Origin: Bacteroides sp. | Lineage (GTDB): Bacteria > Bacteroidota > Bacteroidia > Bacteroidales > Bacteroidaceae | Assembly: GCA_022648295.1 (NCBI GenBank) | Contig: JALCME010000009.1 | Location: 62,001-126,000 of the forward strand | Direction: 5' to 3' | DNA: 64,000 nucleotides | Shown here: piece by piece, positions 8,868 to 17,758 of the stretch | Position numbering within the stretch: position 1 is the first letter of the stretch | How the letters are laid out: each line of letters opens with the position of its first letter | The notes under the pieces: model-generated | Seen by the model: only the letters and a program-made list of their open reading frames with translations | Databases searched by the model: none | Told to the model about the DNA's origin: nothing | Translations under genes and position numbers: made by a program

Positions 8868-10037
8868 ATGTATTTATGTGAACAAACATGGCGTTGGTAT
8901 GGTCCGAATGATCCAATAAGCCTCCAAGACATTAAGCAGGCTGGAGCAACGGGCATTGTAAACGCTCTCCATCATATTCCAAACGGTGAAGTCTGGACGG
9001 TGGAAGAAATCATGAAACGTAAGAAGATCATTGAAGATGCCGGACTCCGTTGGTCTGCGGTTGAAAGCGTGCCCGTACACGAACATATTAAAACCCAAAC
9101 GGATAACTTCCGGAGCTACATTGAGAACTATAAAGAAAGCTTGCGTAATCTCGGAAAATGTGGTATCACCATTGTGACTTACAATTTCATGCCGGTATTG
9201 GACTGGACACGAACGGATTTGGCTTATGAATTGCCTGACGGTTCCCGTGCCTTACGCTTTGAACGTGCTGCCTTCGTTGCCTTTGACTTGTTCCTGCTTA
9301 AACGCCCGGGAGCTGAAAAAGAATATACGGATAAAGAAAAGGCAAAAGCAAAAGCCCGCTTTGGGGAAATGACAGAGGAAGATAAGCAGCGACTCATACG
9401 CAATATGATTGCCGGTTTACCAGGTTCAGAAGAAAGTTTCACATTAGAACAGTTCCAACACGAGCTTGACCGTTATAAAGACATCACTCCCGAGAAACTA
9501 CGTGCCAATCTTATTTATTTCTTAAAAGAAATAACACCGGTAGCAGATGAAGCCGGAGTTATGTTGGTGATCCATCCCGATGACCCGCCATGCCCCATAC
9601 TTGGTTTACCCCGTATTATGAGTTCGGCAGCCGATTTTCAAGCTTTAATCGATGCAGTACCCAACAAGAGCAACGGACTTTGTCTGTGTACAGGTTCACT
9701 GGGAGTAAGCAGTGCCAATGATTTGGAAGGCATGATGAAGCAGTTCGGCGATCGGATTAATTTTGTTCACTTCCGTAGCACACAGCGTGATGCCGAAGGG
9801 AACTTTTATGAAGCCAACCACTTGGAAGGTGACGTAGACATGTATCATGTTATGAAGGCTTTCCTTGAGCTACAACAACGCCGTAAAGTCTCCATCCCAA
9901 TGCGTCCGGATCACGGACACCAAATGATTGATGACTTGAAGAAGAAGACCAATCCCGGCTATTCCTGCATTGGACGGCTAAGAGGACTGGCCGAACTTCG
10001 CGGACTGGAAATGGGCATTGCTAAGTCACTATACTGA
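8868..10037 (+). CDS. uxuA: Mannonate dehydratase UxuA
   Basis: A 389-residue metal-dependent TIM-barrel enzyme that dehydrates D-mannonate to 2-keto-3-deoxygluconate. Recognisable UxuA segments are [79 protein letters not shown] and RPDHGHQM near the C-terminus. The length matches the E. coli enzyme (394 residues). It is cotranscribed with the SDR gene upstream and followed by a strong hairpin terminator. Confidence 0.95.
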   Translation: MYLCEQTWRWYGPNDPISLQDIKQAGATGIVNALHHIPNGEVWTVEEIMKRKKIIEDAGLRWSAVESVPVHEHIKTQTDNFRSYIENYKESLRNLGKCGITIVTYNFMPVLDWTRTDLAYELPDGSRALRFERAAFVAFDLFLLKRPGAEKEYTDKEKAKAKARFGEMTEEDKQRLIRNMIAGLPGSEESFTLEQFQHELDRYKDITPEKLRANLIYFLKEITPVADEAGVMLVIHPDDPPCPILGLPRIMSSAADFQALIDAVPNKSNGLCLCTGSLGVSSANDLEGMMKQFGDRINFVHFRSTQRDAEGNFYEANHLEGDVDMYHVMKAFLELQQRRKVSIPMRPDHGHQMIDDLKKKTNPGYSCIGRLRGLAELRGLEMGIAKSLY

Positions 10038-10177
10038 GAAGAGCTGCTATTTAAACCGCAAAAGTAGAATTACATTCTTTATCTAATTCTACCAGCGCAG
10101 CTCTATACTGTCATTCCATATTTTGCTCTTAGCATAATTTATTATACGCTTACAATAAATTATTTAGCTCTTGCAAT

Positions 10178-10227
10178 AAAAAAATAAGCTCTTCGCTAAT
10201 ATAGTGTTAGCAAAGAGCTTATTTTTT
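10178..10227 (+). terminator. Rho-independent terminator (A/T-flanked hairpin)
   Basis: A long inverted repeat with stem core AATAAGCTCTT / AAGAGCTTATT extended by GCTAA / TTAGC around a short loop, with seven A before and six T after. It should work for uxuA on the plus strand and could act in both directions. Confidence 0.8.
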
Positions 10228-10380
10228 ACCAATAACGTAGCAGTAGAATTATCATACAAGAACTTCATATTAACAATAGCTTTAAAGAGCAGAGACTTGA
10301 TAGAGTGAGGCACAAAAGTAAATTTTATACGACATGGTCTCTTTCTTTCTAAAATACATTTATGGTATTACTTTTTTATG

Positions 10381-10388
10381 TAAGTTTG
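10381..10388 (+). promoter_or_regulatory. -7 promoter box for the beta-barrel/DUF2846-like pair
   Basis: TAAGTTTG matches TAnnTTTG, 34 bases upstream of the ATG at 10423. Confidence 0.45.
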
Positions 10389-10422
10389 CGCCCAAACTAA
10401 GATTAGTTCAAATTAATATCAC

Positions 10423-11091
10423 ATGAAAATAACATTATTAGCAGGGCTTGCAACTATTATGCTATTCACTGAATATGCACAGGCTCAGAATTCAGGAAAG
10501 TTGATTTCCAGAAAAATAGGCAGAGAAACTACTATCGAGAATGAAAACTACAAGAACTTTAGATTTACTGCAGGAGGAGGATATGCCCACTGGACAGGGG
10601 AAAATCTGAATACAGGAAACACAAACCTCGATAATTTTACGTCCGACCTCAGGCATGGTTACAATTGGGATTTCGATGCCCAATATTTCTTTCAAGAGCA
10701 CTTTGGAATAGGATTAAATGCAAATTTAGCCAAACACAACAAAGATGCAATGAATGAATTAGGTATAAAGGAAACGGATAAAATGTTTTTCATAGGTCCA
10801 ACGTGCAACTTACGTTACATAAGTGGAAAATGGGGCTTATACACCGGATTGGGCTTAGGTCCTGTTTTTTATTCAGGAAAAGTGAATACAGAGGGCGCAC
10901 AAGTGTCTTTAAGCAAGACAACATTCGGTTTAAATTGTAGCATTTCCGGCGAATATCGTTTAAGCGAGACTATTGGAGCCGGTCTCAAACTATCCGCAAT
11001 TGCCGGCTCATTCAAAACAGACGGCATAGATGAAAGATTCAGCGTTTCCAATTTTATAATAACAGGATTTATTAGCTTTAGAACAAAATGA
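10423..11091 (+). CDS. Outer-membrane beta-barrel protein
   Basis: A 222-residue exported protein with a signal peptide ending near EYAQA/QNSG. After a short polar stretch it shows alternating amphipathic strands of a small OmpA/OmpX-like barrel: FRFTAGGGYAHW, WDFDAQYFFQEHFGIGLNANLAK, MFFIGPTCNLRYIS, WGLYTGLGLGPVFYSG, FGLNCSISGEYRL and a C-terminal strand ending FIITGFISFRTK. Its stop overlaps the next start in an ATGA, so the two are translationally coupled. No specific function can be assigned. Confidence 0.75.
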   Translation: MKITLLAGLATIMLFTEYAQAQNSGKLISRKIGRETTIENENYKNFRFTAGGGYAHWTGENLNTGNTNLDNFTSDLRHGYNWDFDAQYFFQEHFGIGLNANLAKHNKDAMNELGIKETDKMFFIGPTCNLRYISGKWGLYTGLGLGPVFYSGKVNTEGAQVSLSKTTFGLNCSISGEYRLSETIGAGLKLSAIAGSFKTDGIDERFSVSNFIITGFISFRTK

Positions 11092-11675
11092 AAAAAATCT
11101 TATTCCTTTTAGCTATTTTAATCTCAACAAGTGCTCTTGCACAAGAAACAACAAGTGAGATATTAACTAAGCCGAGCAAAGGCAAATGTATGGTATATAT
11201 TGCACGGCGTGAAACTGGTGCTTTATTAATAAAGTTTAGTATCTATGATGGTAACCTGTTTTTAGGTAAGCTTGCGGCAAAAAAATACTTTGCTTATGAA
11301 TGTGATCCCGGGCAACATGCTTTCATTGCTAAAGGAGAAAATACATCTTATGTTGATGCGAACCTAGAAGAAAATAGAACATATGTCCTCGATGTAAAAT
11401 TGAAGATGGGAGTTGTTAGTGCTCGAGTTGCTCTTGTCCCTTTAGACAAATCCAATAAAAAATTCGAGAAACAAAAGGAAAAGTTCCTTTCCTTCATTGA
11501 GAAGAGAAAAGGAGAATTACTCACAAAAGAAGATAATGCAGAGATAGATAACGCATCTGATGAGGAGAAGACAGATAGTATAGACACTCCTAATAAACGT
11601 ATGAAAAAGTTCCAAGAAATGAAAGAAAAAGGGAAGAAGATGGCCGTAATCACCCCCGATATGTATTTCGAATAA
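11088..11675 (+). CDS. DUF2846-like exported protein
   Basis: A 195-residue protein with signal peptide MKKILFLLAILISTSALA/QE. Residues about 30-115 resemble DUF2846: KGKCMVYIARR, FSIYDGNLFLGKL, KKYFAYECDPGQHAF, then YVLDVKLKMG. The C-terminal third is highly charged and Lys/Glu-rich (about residues 125-185), probably helical or disordered. It overlaps the upstream barrel gene by 4 bases. A terminator follows at 11724. Function unknown. Confidence 0.65.
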   Translation: MKKILFLLAILISTSALAQETTSEILTKPSKGKCMVYIARRETGALLIKFSIYDGNLFLGKLAAKKYFAYECDPGQHAFIAKGENTSYVDANLEENRTYVLDVKLKMGVVSARVALVPLDKSNKKFEKQKEKFLSFIEKRKGELLTKEDNAEIDNASDEEKTDSIDTPNKRMKKFQEMKEKGKKMAVITPDMYFE

Positions 11676-11723
11676 TACGAACAATCACATAGTTAGCTGA
11701 ATAAATATCTACTTGCAAATAAG

Positions 11724-11746
11724 AAGGGGAGTACTTTGCTCCCCTT
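11724..11746 (+). terminator. Short GC-rich terminator hairpin
   Basis: AAGGGGAG - 7-base loop - CTCCCCTT, followed by AAATTAT rather than a T run. It lies 48 bases past the stop of the DUF2846-like gene. Confidence 0.6.
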
Positions 11747-11944
11747 AAATTATCATATCCCCCAAACTATAAGATTTTATAGGTTCTGTATCAAAATAAA
11801 GAGGGTTTCAGCTCTGTATTCCTTTTTACATGTCTGTAAGCATAACAAGCATCTGACATAAACTATAAAATCTTGCAGCATCGGTAACCTTGCATTAAGA
11901 GGGGCTTTGCTGGCTCTCTATTGCCAGCACCCTGGAAATATAGA

Positions 11945-11980
11945 TCCCGCGCGTCAGAGCTCTATCTCCAACGCGCGGGA
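11945..11980. repeat. Perfect 10-bp GC-rich inverted repeat
   Basis: TCCCGCGCGT at 11945-11954 is exactly complementary to ACGCGCGGGA at 11971-11980, with a 16-base loop. The stem extends outward as ATAGAT / ATCTAT with a small bulge. The GC-rich core stands out in an AT-rich spacer. It may be a terminator for the GH3 gene, which ends at 12030 on the minus strand, or a dispersed palindrome. Confidence 0.7.
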
Positions 11981-12029
11981 CATCTATTTCCAACAAATTC
12001 GTGCTTTAGTGCTAAATTCCTTCTCTTCG

Positions 12030-14255
12030 CTATTTCAATTCAAAAGGGACCACTCCCTTGATATCCGTAGCTGAAGCTGCTACAATAGCTTCAAATTTAC
12101 CGGGTTCAGCGACCCAGGCATGCTGATGGTCATCAAAATAACTCAATGCCGATTTATCTATGGTAAAGCTGACTGCTTTCTCCTCACCGGGGGCAAGCTT
12201 GACCTTCTTGAAACCTTTCAGTTCTTTAATAGGACGCGGAAGGCTAGACTTTTTATCACTGATATAAAGCTGAACCACTTCCTGACCTTCACGGGCACCG
12301 GTATTCTTTACTTTCACAGTCAACGTGATTTGTCCGTCGGGGGACATTTCTTTCTTATCAAGCACTGGCTTTTCATAAGCAAATGTGGTGTACGACAATC
12401 CATATCCGAAGGGAAACAACGGCTTCACTTTCTTCTGCTTGTCAGTCCAGCGATAGCCCACAAAGATACCTTCGTTATATTTCTCGTTTACGATTTCTTT
12501 ACTAACGGTTCCGATATATTCACCCAATTGATGAGCTGCAACATCTTCCAGACGAGCAGGGAAAGTAAACGGCAACCTACCGGAAGGATTCACATCACCC
12601 ATTAGTACCGCAGCAAGGGCATGTCCGGCTTCCGAACCAAGATACCAATCTTGCAACACGGCAGGCACTTGTTCAATCCAGGACATAGCTACAGCATTGC
12701 CTGATATATTCACCACAATCAGGTTTTTGTTTGCTTTAGCCAATGCCGAAATCAGTTCATCTTGTCCATAAGGCAAACCAAGCCCCTTACGGTCGGAGTC
12801 TTCACAATCCTGATGAGGACTTTTGTTTAAGCCACCGATAAAAATCACATAGTCGGCTGTGCTTGCTACTTTCACCGCTTCATCCGTCAATTCTTCTACC
12901 GAACGGTCATCCTTCAGGTTTTGTCCGGTCACCACTCCATTGTATTCACCGCTTGCATCTCCAACGTAACCACGGGCATATACCACTTCGGCACGGTCAC
13001 CAACACGTTCTTTAATGCCATCCAAGGGAGAGATTTCATGCTGCACTTTCAAAGAAGAGCTTCCTCCACCTACTGTCATCATCTTCACTGCATTCTCACC
13101 AATCACGGCAATACGCTTCACGCGAGCTAAATCGAGTGGCAATACGGCATTCTTATTCTTCAACAGAACAATGCCCTCTTCCCCTATCCGCCTCGCCGCC
13201 TCATAATGTGCAGGCGAAAGCATGGAACCGAAAGGACGGTCAGTATCCATCGTGGTACGGAAAGCCAGACGCAAGATACGACGGACTTTATCGTCCAGCT
13301 CTTTTGTCCCGACTTTACCCGATTGAATCAGTTGCAAATAAGGTTGTGCCAAATAATAGCTATCATAAGCGTTACTACTGCCATTGGACAACCCGTTGGT
13401 CCAACTCCCGAACTCCATATCCAATCCATTCGTAATGGCCTGCTCAGTATCGTGTACACCTCCCCAATCGGAAACGACCACTCCGTCGAACCCCCATTCT
13501 CCTTTCAGAATATCATTGAGTAGATATTGGTTATGACAACAATGCTGTCCTTTATACAGATTGTAAGATCCCATAATAGCCCATGCCTTGCCTTGCTGTA
13601 CGGCTGCTTTGAACGCCGGCAGATAAATTTCGTAAAGAGCACGATCATCCACAATGACATTAGTGGCGTGGCGATTTACCTCTTGATTATTCAGCGCAAA
13701 GTGCTTCACACAGGCAGCCACACCATTTTGCTGCACACCCTGTACATAGGGCACCACCATTTGTGATGAAAGGTAAGGATCCTCCCCCATATACTCAAAG
13801 TTACGCCCATTGAGCGGAGTCCGGTAGATATTCACACCCGGACCGAGTAAAACGGTTTTATTGCGATAACGTGCCTCTTCACCGATACTTTTTCCATATA
13901 AGCGGGACATCTCCGGATTCCAGGTAGCAGCCAGACAAGTCAGTGCGGGAAAAGCCACGCAAGAGTCGTTTGTCCACCCAGCCTGATCCCATTCATCCCA
14001 AAGTACCTCGGGACGAATGCCATGCGGACCGTCAGTCATCCAAAAGTCAGGAATACCCAATCGAGGAACTCCCGGACTGCTGAACTTACTCTGAGCATGT
14101 ACCATTGCAATTTTTTCCTTAAGTGTCAGCCTGCCCAATGCATCTTCCACCCGCTCTTCAAGGGGCTTAGTGGCATCCAAATAAACAGGCTTCTGCTGCG
14201 CCAAGAGAGAAGCAGTCGATAGTACTAAACCTAATAAAAATATTTTAACCTTCAT
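12030..14255 (-). CDS. Glycoside hydrolase family 3 beta-glucosidase (PUL1)
   Basis: A 741-residue exported enzyme with a signal peptide ending LLAQ. The N-terminal GH3 barrel carries VKHFALNNQE (KH at 184-185) and the nucleophile D263 in VVVSDWGG. The second alpha/beta domain begins about residue 370 (VAVIGENA) with GGGSSSL and a probable acid/base region around GLPYGQDELI. A fibronectin III-like domain closes the protein (ITLTVKVKNTGAREGQEVVQLY). It is the last gene of the locus, 17 bases after GH5. In a 1,6-beta-glucan locus it would convert gluco-oligosaccharides to glucose in the periplasm. The bglX label is often used for this type. Confidence 0.88.
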   Translation of the reverse strand: MKVKIFLLGLVLSTASLLAQQKPVYLDATKPLEERVEDALGRLTLKEKIAMVHAQSKFSSPGVPRLGIPDFWMTDGPHGIRPEVLWDEWDQAGWTNDSCVAFPALTCLAATWNPEMSRLYGKSIGEEARYRNKTVLLGPGVNIYRTPLNGRNFEYMGEDPYLSSQMVVPYVQGVQQNGVAACVKHFALNNQEVNRHATNVIVDDRALYEIYLPAFKAAVQQGKAWAIMGSYNLYKGQHCCHNQYLLNDILKGEWGFDGVVVSDWGGVHDTEQAITNGLDMEFGSWTNGLSNGSSNAYDSYYLAQPYLQLIQSGKVGTKELDDKVRRILRLAFRTTMDTDRPFGSMLSPAHYEAARRIGEEGIVLLKNKNAVLPLDLARVKRIAVIGENAVKMMTVGGGSSSLKVQHEISPLDGIKERVGDRAEVVYARGYVGDASGEYNGVVTGQNLKDDRSVEELTDEAVKVASTADYVIFIGGLNKSPHQDCEDSDRKGLGLPYGQDELISALAKANKNLIVVNISGNAVAMSWIEQVPAVLQDWYLGSEAGHALAAVLMGDVNPSGRLPFTFPARLEDVAAHQLGEYIGTVSKEIVNEKYNEGIFVGYRWTDKQKKVKPLFPFGYGLSYTTFAYEKPVLDKKEMSPDGQITLTVKVKNTGAREGQEVVQLYISDKKSSLPRPIKELKGFKKVKLAPGEEKAVSFTIDKSALSYFDDHQHAWVAEPGKFEAIVAASATDIKGVVPFELK

Positions 14256-14272
14256 ACCTTATTAATCTATTA

Positions 14273-15514
14273 TCATTTCATACCCAATGAGTTAATATAT
14301 CCTTCCTGAACGACACAGTTCTTGAACTTACAAGCCTCAATAAAGTCCATCATGGCTTTACGGGTTATCTCCTGATCGGGACGGGCACTGCGTATTTCCT
14401 TATACGTGGTCCGCGGAGCTTCCGAGAACGTAACAACTTCAGTCCAATTCGCAGGGGGAGTGATGCCCACAAAAGAAGAGCCGTCCATCTTTTTATATGG
14501 CCAGAACGTGTAACCTATATTATTCTCGCGCATCACCTTACAGAAAGCAGCTTGCCACTCCTCCGTGTTATGTCCGATTTCACCCATATACATGGGCAAA
14601 TTCACACTATCACGAAAACTGATAATAGCCTGAATCGCTTCCTTTGTAGGATTACCGCCATAGCGATGGCAAGTATACATTATCTTATGATCAAACTTAA
14701 CATCTTTAAAAGGCTTAAAGTTACCATTCCATTGAGCTCCACCCAAAAGAATAACATGATCTTTATCAACCTCGCGAATAGCTGCCACTCCCATCTTGTA
14801 TATACTTTCCAGCTTATCATTCAGCTCCTCCATATTGGAGAAATAGGGAGCAATAGGCTCATTTAAAAGCTCATAGCCCAGAATCACCGGTTCATCTTTA
14901 TAATGTGCCGCGATCTTATTCCATATTTTACAATACAGCTGTTGGCTGGCCTCACTTTCAAATAGCCAGGGATAGCCATAACTATCATCAATGTTATCTC
15001 CGGTCTGTCCACCGGGAGCATCGTGCATATCGAGAATGAGATAAAGTCCCGCTTCACGGCACCATTCCACCAGACTGTCAATACGGGCAAAGCCATCCTG
15101 CTCTCCGGTCAGTCCCATATAGTCTTCATCTGTGAAGAGTTTGTAATTAAAAGGCAAACGTATAGTATTGGCTCCCTTTTCTTTAATAAACCGAATATCG
15201 GTACTAGTGATATAATTGTCTTTAAAGGCCTCCCAGAATTTAGCCGTAAAGTCCGGTCCAACCAGCTCGCAAAACATATCGTTTATAAAATGCGCGGAAT
15301 TGGTCTTGCTAAAGTTAAACATATACCCTTCGGGATTGAGCCAATTACCCAAGTTAGTTCCCAGAATGAAGAGTTTCGTACCATCCGGTTGAATCAAATC
15401 CTTACCCTGAATCCTTACGAAATGCTTATTTGCAGCACTTGCCTCTTGTCCACTATAAGTATAAACTATTGGAAATAGCAATAGAAGATAGAAAATAGAA
15501 AAATAACGTTTCAT
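14273..15514 (-). CDS. Glycoside hydrolase family 5 enzyme (PUL1)
   Basis: I take the start at the ATG at 15514 (MKRYFSIFYLLLLF, a signal peptide), giving 413 residues; the frame extends to 15547 but that adds no export signal. GH5 hallmarks are GTNLGNWLNPEG, ANTIRLPFNYK, ILDMHDAPGGQTGD, the acid/base E219 in YELLNEP, the HRYG region, and the nucleophile E312 in MYMGEIGHN. The enzyme should retain stereochemistry and cut beta-glucosidic links. It lies between the glycan-binding lipoprotein and GH3. As I recall it, the B. thetaiotaomicron 1,6-beta-glucan locus has no GH5 at this place. Subfamily unknown. Confidence 0.85.
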   Translation of the reverse strand: MKRYFSIFYLLLLFPIVYTYSGQEASAANKHFVRIQGKDLIQPDGTKLFILGTNLGNWLNPEGYMFNFSKTNSAHFINDMFCELVGPDFTAKFWEAFKDNYITSTDIRFIKEKGANTIRLPFNYKLFTDEDYMGLTGEQDGFARIDSLVEWCREAGLYLILDMHDAPGGQTGDNIDDSYGYPWLFESEASQQLYCKIWNKIAAHYKDEPVILGYELLNEPIAPYFSNMEELNDKLESIYKMGVAAIREVDKDHVILLGGAQWNGNFKPFKDVKFDHKIMYTCHRYGGNPTKEAIQAIISFRDSVNLPMYMGEIGHNTEEWQAAFCKVMRENNIGYTFWPYKKMDGSSFVGITPPANWTEVVTFSEAPRTTYKEIRSARPDQEITRKAMMDFIEACKFKNCVVQEGYINSLGMK

Positions 15515-15718
15515 AAGATTATATATATTTATGTTACATCTGCACAATAAGCATCTTTACCCTCCTAAATCTCCTCACTCTTATTATAAAGCAGAATGAG
15601 GCTGCACTAAAACTCTTTTGTTCCAAACGATACAAATCAACCTATTGAAAACTGAATATCATGATCTTCTATTTGTATAGTCCATGACCTTTTTAGCACA
15701 GCCTCATCTCCTTTTATT

Positions 15719-17737
15719 CTATTGTTTTACGAATGAAATAACACCTTTACTATTTCCTGCTGTTAAATCAACCGTCATCACATAAGTAGCATCCTGCTCC
15801 AGTTGTACACCGCTGGCAAGTTCAATGTTGCCTGTATTTGTGATATAATCAGCCGCACCCGCTGCAAGTGTCAAGGCATTATCTCCGGAGAACTCTCCTC
15901 CCCAATCATCCTGGAAGAAGAATTTGCAGCTTACATAGTCAAAACGTATACGCTGTCCAAGTGAAGAGCCTTGTTCCGGACCTGCCACAGCAGTAAAACG
16001 GTAAATCTTTGGAGCAACCTCGGGCATGCAATAAGCAGCACCCGGAGTCCATCCAAACTGATTATCCAGAGAAGGAGAACCTACCCCCCATCCCATTAGC
16101 CAAATGGCACCATGACCATCATCACTCAATGTCGCTTCCTCACTTCCATTCATCCGAACTATGGAAAACGATTTTATAACAGTATTGGCTACTACACGAT
16201 AATCTCCACTAACAGGAATAAAGCTCAAACTGCCACCATCTTCTACTTTAAAATAGTCGGGATTTATCCACCAATCACCCAAATCATTAATACCGGATAC
16301 AGCAATAGCCTGATTCTGAGACAACGATAATGTTGCCGTATAGATGGCTCCATCATCCGAACTCATCTTTACTCCGCCAAAGGTAATGTTTTTTATCTCT
16401 ATAGGTTGCTCTCCTTCGTCAGTAACAGTTAAAGTAGCCTTATCAATACCTCCGGTAACATCCACCACAAATTTATAGATATGCCCGACAGTTAATTTCT
16501 TACCATCATGCAAATATAGATTTCCATTATCATGAGTACTTCCATCACCAACTCCAACCAAATCACTGGAACTTGTCAAAGAGGCACCATCAAACTCTCC
16601 ACCCCAATCTTGTTGATAGAAAAATTTAAAATTGATTTTATCCGCTTTCACCGTACTTCCTGCAACCAGAGTTACCTGATATTTTTTCGATTCAAACTGT
16701 GACATGCACAGTCCGTTTCCTGTTGTCCATCCAACCTCTTTCGCTGCAACGGAAGGTTTACCAAGCCCCTCTCCAATAATCCAAATGGCCCCGGTACCAT
16801 CATTTTGCAAAGTGGCAAGTGCTCCATCTTTCAAAGACTGTACAATGAAATACTTATATTTCGTATTTGCAATAACACGGTAAGAACCTGAGATAGGCAA
16901 GAATTTCAAAGTACCATCATCATTCTTTTTAAAATAATCGCGATCAATCCACCAATCATCATAACCCGGTACCCCGTCAAAGGTCAAAGTCTGTCCCTGA
17001 GTCAGCGTAAGATCAAGGCGATAGTTTTCATTATCCACCACTTCCATTTCGGAACCATTAAGCAGTAGTTTTACAAAAGGAGAAGCCTCATAACTGTAGG
17101 TATTAAAAGAGATTGAATACTTTCCTGATGTTGCACTTGTAAACGTAATGTCCGACGTTACGCCTTGTTGAATCTCCCCTGAGTTCCAGCCAAAAGTCAG
17201 CTCATTGCCATTATCCCCCATTTTGGGTGTTTTGATGTATCCCTTTACTTCGAGAGGAAACTTCTCTGTTGCACTATACTGGTAAGTATCCGTCCGCTCC
17301 ATCTTATACTCTCCATCCGCTGTAACCAAAGTCAAATACGGAAAGTCAGGACGAGTCAGCGTAACCTCTACCTCTTTCTCTGAGGTCGTAAAATTAATAT
17401 TTTGAAGAATGTATCTCAACGTTGCTTTTCCATTCGCTATCTCGGGCAGAAAAGGGACAAAGATCTTACCTGCATAATCCTGTCCGCTCGTTTTCGTGCG
17501 GATAACCGTTTCCGATACCTTCTCTTCACCATAATACAATTGGGCTTTCAATGTTGAAAGCGGAACATCCACATCAGAAGCCTTGATTACAAAGGCCAGA
17601 CTATCTCCGAAATATGCATCCGCCTGCTCAGTATTCAAACCGATCACTGGACTTCCGGCAATAAATTTATCATCATTGCAGGCACTCATAAATAACATGC
17701 CAACAAGAGCTACTATCAAATATATCTTATTATTCAT
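15719..17737 (-). CDS. Surface glycan-binding lipoprotein with duplicated module (PUL1)
   Basis: A 672-residue lipoprotein; the lipobox Cys is in FMSACNDDKF, and the acidic NDD after the Cys suits surface export. The N-terminal part (about 30-225) has Ig-like strands. Two homologous C-terminal modules follow, at about 230-450 and 455-672. Each has DWWI(D/N)xDYF, a (V/I)SG(S/D)YRV(I/V)ANT segment, GAIW(I/L), a Trp-Thr motif (GWTTGNG / GWTPGAA) and QxDWGGEF. The repeated Trp pairs suggest two glycan sites. It fits SusE/SusF-position proteins of the DUF5121/DUF5125 type. It is 21 bases downstream of GH30. Confidence 0.85.
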   Translation of the reverse strand: MNNKIYLIVALVGMLFMSACNDDKFIAGSPVIGLNTEQADAYFGDSLAFVIKASDVDVPLSTLKAQLYYGEEKVSETVIRTKTSGQDYAGKIFVPFLPEIANGKATLRYILQNINFTTSEKEVEVTLTRPDFPYLTLVTADGEYKMERTDTYQYSATEKFPLEVKGYIKTPKMGDNGNELTFGWNSGEIQQGVTSDITFTSATSGKYSISFNTYSYEASPFVKLLLNGSEMEVVDNENYRLDLTLTQGQTLTFDGVPGYDDWWIDRDYFKKNDDGTLKFLPISGSYRVIANTKYKYFIVQSLKDGALATLQNDGTGAIWIIGEGLGKPSVAAKEVGWTTGNGLCMSQFESKKYQVTLVAGSTVKADKINFKFFYQQDWGGEFDGASLTSSSDLVGVGDGSTHDNGNLYLHDGKKLTVGHIYKFVVDVTGGIDKATLTVTDEGEQPIEIKNITFGGVKMSSDDGAIYTATLSLSQNQAIAVSGINDLGDWWINPDYFKVEDGGSLSFIPVSGDYRVVANTVIKSFSIVRMNGSEEATLSDDGHGAIWLMGWGVGSPSLDNQFGWTPGAAYCMPEVAPKIYRFTAVAGPEQGSSLGQRIRFDYVSCKFFFQDDWGGEFSGDNALTLAAGAADYITNTGNIELASGVQLEQDATYVMTVDLTAGNSKGVISFVKQ

Positions 17738-17758
17738 ATTTACTTGTTATTTAAGGTT

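Larger units (their letters stand above)
10038..10422. other. Intergenic region between uxuA and the beta-barrel gene
   Basis: 385 bases without a supported gene. The stretch holds a strong terminator at 10178-10227 and a -7 box at 10381-10388. The word AGCTCTT recurs in it (near 10123, 10156, 10188, and as AAGAGCT at 10041 and 10213). I see nothing else of note. Confidence 0.6.
11676..12029. other. Intergenic region between convergent units
   Basis: 354 bases without a gene, between the plus-strand DUF2846-like gene and the minus-strand end of PUL1. It contains the hairpin at 11724-11746 and a distinct GC-rich inverted repeat at 11939-11989. Confidence 0.6.

Noticed and set aside
12120..13766. 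Several plus-strand frames opposite the GH3 gene
   Set aside because: They are shadows of the long, well-conserved GH3 coding sequence on the other strand.
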